Of a stretch of 64,000 nt of DNA, positions 58,836 through 64,000 are shown piece after piece (within the stretch, counting starts at the first letter, position 1; the number at the start of each line of letters is the position of its first letter). Source of the DNA: Schistocephalus solidus (taxonomy: Eukaryota > Platyhelminthes > Cestoda > Diphyllobothriidea > Diphyllobothriidae); NCBI GenBank assembly GCA_017591395.1, contig WEDG01003357.1:1-64000 (forward strand), given 5' to 3'. Below the pieces are notes generated by a model. That model was not told the DNA's origin and made no database searches. It saw only the letters and a program-made list of their open reading frames with translations. Both the position numbers and the translations under genes were made by a program.

Positions 58836-61800
58836 CAATTTACAGGTGGAATCATAGAAGGTGTCAGTTAATAAGGAAATTAACGTTACAAGGATACTTT
58901 ATTACTCACTGCATTCTATTCGGATGTGTTATAACCGATGTTGGATGACATTCCATAGGGATAATAGAATGCTTTCTGCCCCAAACCCCAGGAAAATGAT
59001 GTTTAAAAAGTGAACGGTACTTTCGCTGTCACTCTGTAGGCTTTTGTGAAAAAAACTAATATAGCATTTAGAGTTCGCGCCGCTAATAACATCCCGCGTA
59101 TTTTAAACGGTTCTAGTTGAATATTAAAACTTTTTATGACCGTATTTCCAATTTTCAGCTAGAACTCCAATATAATTTAAAACTAACCAAACCAAATCAA
59201 CCTGCGGCAATTTTTCGGTTAAATTTTGGGTGGGATGGTGCAGCTAGCACCGGCTTAAGATGAGGGAAGCGATTTCAGGTTAATCGTATGGTCCAGTTAT
59301 TTGCCAGCCGCATATCCTCCTCCCGTTTGCGCGGTCTTAGATGCACGTAGAGGGTATGCCGACCTTGCGCGCAATATTATTTTTAACACTAATCACTCAC
59401 TGCTAACGCAGTCAACGTCCAATAAGTGGTTTCTCGCTTAGTTTCTTTCCAAGTAGTTTTCTCCTCTCAACAGCCGCTTTGTTGGACATTTTGCCTGGAA
59501 GCTCTGTCAGTTGCGTGAGTTTGGGAGTCGGGTGCTTTGCATGGTTTGTTTTTGACTCACGATCCCTTCAAGAACCTGAAGATCACTTTTAAAAATTGAA
59601 AAATAAGGGCTTTATTTTCCGATGGAAGGACTTGTTTTAGGCTTGCAAGTTCCTGTCTGCTTTTCCAGCGACTTACTTGACAAATGTAACCTTCTGTTAT
59701 CTGCGCGAGACCCGAAAAGCACTAACTTCCTCTCTCAGGAATAGTACACAATTTCTGACGAGTTTGGTTCTATCCTTTGGAACTGCACCATTTGTTTAAA
59801 ACCGTGAAAGAACAAGGGGTGTTACCTAGTGACTGGTATTATAAGACAGAACAAAACTATTTTAAACTTCTTTCAAAATGCTTAACAGGTAAACGGGATA
59901 AAGATGAGTTTTGGATTTCAGGTTTGGCTTATTCGCACTCCAACGCAGTTCTGTCATCATTTTCCGTTCTTGCAGTCAACTGCCAGTTGTTTGAGTGGCC
60001 CATTTTAAATCTAACATTTAAACATATAGAATAATGTTACTTCATCAAAAACTAAATCTGGCTTTTTCGTTTTCTCATAGTATTGGTGTGGGTTTTTCGA
60101 GAATACTTATAAACCGTCTCGACGTATAAATTTGTGGGGTACGCTCATAGTTATTTGGTCTGTTTTTGTTTTCCGACAAAATTTGATGTCATTTTCGATG
60201 TTTTGATCATCTTGGACTGGATAACATTATGACGAGCGAATTATCTGATGATACATCCACTGTTAGGTCATATATTTTAATTAGAAATAAGAAAGTGTGT
60301 TCTACTGAGGCAGTGCCATATGGATGAAATAGAAAAGAATGTAAGCATTTCAAGATAATGAAAGGCGGGCAAAGCTGATAAATGAGATGGTCTTTTCTAA
60401 TTGACATCATGCTTCGAGCAAATAGCTTGCAACTAAAAACAGGGTAGGGTTCGGGACGACGTAATCACATTCTATATCCAACAACAGCGAAAGTAAGTTC
60501 TCTGGATTAGGAAAAAACGTTGGGCAAAGGATAAAATTTTGCATTATCGCCAAGAAAACACAGTCCCCTGGCGTATGAAAACACAAAGTGCTAAAAAGAT
60601 AACGTGTGCGGATCATTGGACAAATATAAAGTGACTTTTCTTTATTTTCGCATGTATACATGTGGTTTAGCCTGGCCATGGAAAGAGTTCAACTGCATTC
60701 AGATCCAGGGAAAGCCTGCTAAATAACCAAAACGTTTTAAAGTTACACACGAAAAATACAAAAATATTTCCGTAAAGTGGTAAAGTGAAAGTTGCCTACT
60801 GAAAAAAAGCAACCCAGTGATTTTATTATGTACAGGCAGTAAAATGTTCATCGGTTAAAGGAATACGCTGTAACTATCGCAAGTTTTGTTGTTATGTTTC
60901 ATGAAAAACTATCTTGTGATGGCACAGTAAGAGAATAAGGCATCTATCTAGAATTCTTCTGCAATACACAAAAGTTCCCCTTATCGCAGCAGCTTGACTT
61001 CCTAGGGAGATCTCAGCCGCTACGACCTTCTAGCCTGGTTGCTAATGAAAAAAGACGTGGGACGTCAGTTGGATAGTGTATTCTGGACCGAACTGTCGGC
61101 GAAGGGGTTGGAAAAAGTTGGCTGCCGGACGAGGGCACCTCCGACGCCGCGGCTGTGACGTTTCACGTGTGAGACCGCGCGGAGTCGTCACAGGGCATCC
61201 AGCGAGGTCGTGTGAGTCAGGCTTGAGTGTGATTGGCCAGTTTGGACAGGTAGGATTATCGCGGGCCAGACAGCCACTGGTGCGAATGTGCATGCAGTCG
61301 TCAGAGGATCAGCTTTGCAAACATGCGCACGGGGCCTGTGACTACAAGTGCTCCATTTTCAGACAGGAATTTGGCACACAACACACTCTTATCAACAGTT
61401 TCTAGGTCCATTCGATCTTATCAGCGAAAATCAGAGTCCATATGAACGCCTGCTACCAGGAGGAGTTCTGTCCGCTTACACCTTCCGGCCCGTGTTTGGT
61501 TTACCAAAGCCCTCCCCGCTTAGATTTAATGTACGGCTATCTTTCAAGCACAACCAAACGTATACGACCAGCTGTAAAGGGCGAGGACCAGCAGCTCACA
61601 TGGACGAAGTAGACCAAGCTGCTGTGTGTTAATGCTCTGTAAAATTAAAGTTTCTCCATAATGTTGACTTCCGATGTCTGTATATTTATGTGCCTCTGAA
61701 GTGACATATGTCCTTCGGTAAAAGAGGTTGTGGTTCGGAAATGAACAGTTCCGTTGAAGGGAGGAATCCTCTTACCGAGGTCATAGTGTTTTTATCCAAT

Positions 61801-61965
61801 AGAGTCCACTTAGCTACTCTTCTAAGGCTGTTGCACAACCAGTTTCAGAAACATCTACATGCTAAGCGTGTGGGCGGTGGATCCTGTTTGGCACACGCAG
61901 GCAGGCTGTTTAGCCCCGTCAGCCACTGCACTCAATCCGCATGACAATCGACTGACCTGCTCACA
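58836..61965. other. Intergenic, one GC-rich patch
   Basis: 61070-61300 is GC-rich in an AT-rich setting and contains a 109-residue + strand frame (61076-61405) that is Arg/Gly/Cys-rich with no motif I know. Nothing else seen. Confidence 0.3.
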
Positions 61966-61969
61966 CAGT

Positions 61970-62660
61970 GGACTGATGCCTGAGAGATGAAAGAGAGAGT
62001 AAGGTCGACTGTGACGCAATGGAATCTACCATGGTGCTCTAAAAGCCGTGGTTTGGAGGACGGCCAACGGACGGGATAAGTCGATCCTGCGCTTAAGCCG
62101 GAGAATCAGGTTGTAATGTCTGCTTCTTAATATGACCTCTATGAAATTCCAACTCAGTTGGGATCAGAGCCAGCCACTTCTTAATTTTATGAAATTCTGG
62201 TCCATTATGCGCTGACCAGGCATGTGGCATGCGTAGTCGATCGGTGAACCCCATCCACCAATGTAGTCAGGTTGTGCCGAGGTACCAACCTAATTGACCT
62301 TTAACAATCTCATCACGCTTCCTTTACTGAGCCGCTTGTTTAAACGTGAGGATAAAAGAAATCGGCATGTCAACCCCCATCGCTTGCGTGCTACACAGGC
62401 GTGTCATTGGTCATGTTGAATATCAAATTTATCCACACAATGGTTTACCTTGCAGCTCTTCTTACGTAGGGCTCGTACCATATCGGTAGTTTAATTCGTG
62501 AGAACGGTATTATATACGTTAGGGTTGTCTAGCTCTGTCACCCATTTCGCTCAATCTCGCCTACATTTTGGCTCTTTTATGACACCAGACCCGGGAGGAT
62601 GGGGGAGGAGAGATTGCAATAGATGTATCGCAAGTCTACGATTACCAGTCTCACACATCG
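61970..62660 (+). repeat. Repeat family A, copy 9 (diverged)
   Basis: Shares gagagagtaaggtcgac (61991), gtgctctaaaagccgtggtt (62033), gcttcttaatatgacctctatg (62121), then gacaccagacccggg and ggaggagagattgcaatagatg near 62580-62625. Confidence 0.7.
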
Positions 62661-64000
62661 TCACTGACTGATAACGACATACAATCCAGAAATGCCTATT
62701 TCTCTCCCTCTCTTGTCTTCCTGTGACACTATTAGTTTCAAGTGTGAACTAACGAGGAAATTTTGACTTAGGGAAAATCGGACAATTTGCTTTTGAAGAT
62801 TCTTTTCCGCTTTTGATTTCCCAATTAACAACGAAAAATCTTCCCACAGTAATGCACCAACACTGGCCATATTGGGCTTATGCACGCAAGCGTAACTGTT
62901 GAATAGCGATTACCTGTAAGGTTAATAGCATTTAAAAGTCTGCATTTGAATACATTGTCTAAATCAGGGAAGTTGAATCGCGATATGCGTTACGAAACTT
63001 GGGGGTGCAGAAGAGTATGGCTGCAATTACTGTACGGTACAAACTGTACAAATACATATCCCTCTCGCTCAATGGTAAGTTTAATAGTGTCATTTACTAT
63101 TTAATATCAGCCGTTACTTTATCTAAATTTATCCGATATACACGGTGAGAAAATTGTGAGATGTAGTCGCTGCTGAAACTGGGCTCAATATACATAAATG
63201 GACTACTCAGAATTCCTCCCAGGGTGTGACTGGTGACTAAGGCGCAGGGACAGTAGTGATCAAGCTGGCTGACACAAAACAACTGTTGCCGTAGTGATAG
63301 ACTATTCAGGACCATTAAGGGGGCCAGATTCCATACATCATAACAAGCCCAAAAACAACTTCCCTATGAAATTAACCATGCCTCACATGAAAATTATAAA
63401 ATAACTTTTGTTGTCTTTTGTCTTAAATTCAACTGCTAATGCATACTCTTTGTCAAAGTCACAAAACCGATACGGTGTCGAAGTTTTCAAGACCAATTTT
63501 CGACGCGCTTTGCCAAAAGAAGTCTTAAACTAAAAAAAATGGAACAACCAATCTTGTAGTTCTATGTTACAGCCTAAAAAGCAACCAATTTTAATTAACT
63601 CGAAAAATTACGAATGTATTGTTTTGAAAGCTTCAGATGCGAGCTTTGGCTAACGCAAATTGTAGTTTGGTAAACAAACCTGCGTGCGTTTGCAGTAATT
63701 TTTTGTCGTAGGCTACCAGCCGCTACATTTGATTAAGTGCAGCGTAGCCATTCGTCGATTGAACTGGGACTTGGAATTACACTTTTTGGTGGTGAAGGCA
63801 ATAAGCAACTGGAAGTTGACGTTGAACACTTATAACCCTTGGAGTCAAACTGATTTGTTTTGACTGAATGCTTGGCTTGAACGTAAATCAGTTGCACCCA
63901 CAGGACCAATTCGCAAAATTTTATTTCCTTTTCTTCTTCCACTGCAACTGGGCGCTTTCGCAGTGAAGCTTCTTTGCTCTGCATCATGCAGTGCAGAATA
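62661..64000. other. Intergenic, nothing recognised
   Basis: The - strand frame 63733-63987 begins MMQSKEASLRKRPVAVEEEK and could be a host exon, but I see no donor site and no homology. Confidence 0.3.

Noticed and set aside
63733..63987. Possible first exon of a gene on the - strand at the window end
   Set aside because: No donor site in a sensible position and no homology; it cannot be supported from the window.

Overview
The window looks like nuclear DNA of a flatworm, most likely a tapeworm of the diphyllobothriidean kind. The evidence is: one intron-split host gene with very short introns (32-39 nt) beside one of about 28.7 kb; a dispersed repeat encoding C2H2 fingers of the 'GLVGHLRIHR' type, which I recall as abundant in such genomes; Penelope-like (PLE) and APE-type LINE remnants; and tRNA-derived SINE-like repeats. 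The species assignment is inference.

The only host gene I can establish is a p70 ribosomal protein S6 kinase (S6K), on the + strand from 1380 to 34818. I resolved 12 coding exons by hand from AGC-kinase homology, GT-AG borders and codon phase. Joined, they give 2181 nt (726 residues plus stop) in one open frame. Exons 1-9 (1380-3581) carry the N-terminus, the whole kinase domain and the turn motif. Intron 9 (3582-32322) then cuts the TOR-target hydrophobic motif F-Q-G-F-S-F between Gln and Gly. Exons 10-12 (32323-34818) carry the rest of that motif and a long Ser/Thr-rich tail with a polyglutamine run and a terminal C-S-V-M, which has the form of a CaaX prenylation box. The αC-β4 part of exon 4 looks damaged: an in-frame stretch of the expected length is followed by 32 nt ending in CAG but lacking a GT donor.

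The giant intron holds decayed mobile elements. In order they are: repeat-family-A copies (about 6.1, 8.9, 23.65-24.96 and 25.1-25.97 kb), a TCC microsatellite (13.1-13.3 kb), an APE-LINE relic on the - strand (14.25-15.69 kb), a degenerate CCCTAA-like tract (15.81-15.98 kb), a tRNA-SINE-like composite (18.4-18.72 kb), an 84-nt-arm foldback element (21.2 kb), a small inverted-repeat element (22.37 kb) and a PLE relic (27.1-28.4 kb).

Downstream of the gene (34.8-64 kb) I find no convincing host exon. That part holds more family-A copies, a SINE-like cluster (44.7-45.3 kb), two copies of a roughly 600-bp inverted-terminal-repeat element (48.1 and 58.25 kb) and two more PLE relics (50.4-51.0 and 53.15-54.48 kb). 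All three PLE relics are bracketed by inverted pairs of about 65-75 nt whose sequences differ between elements.
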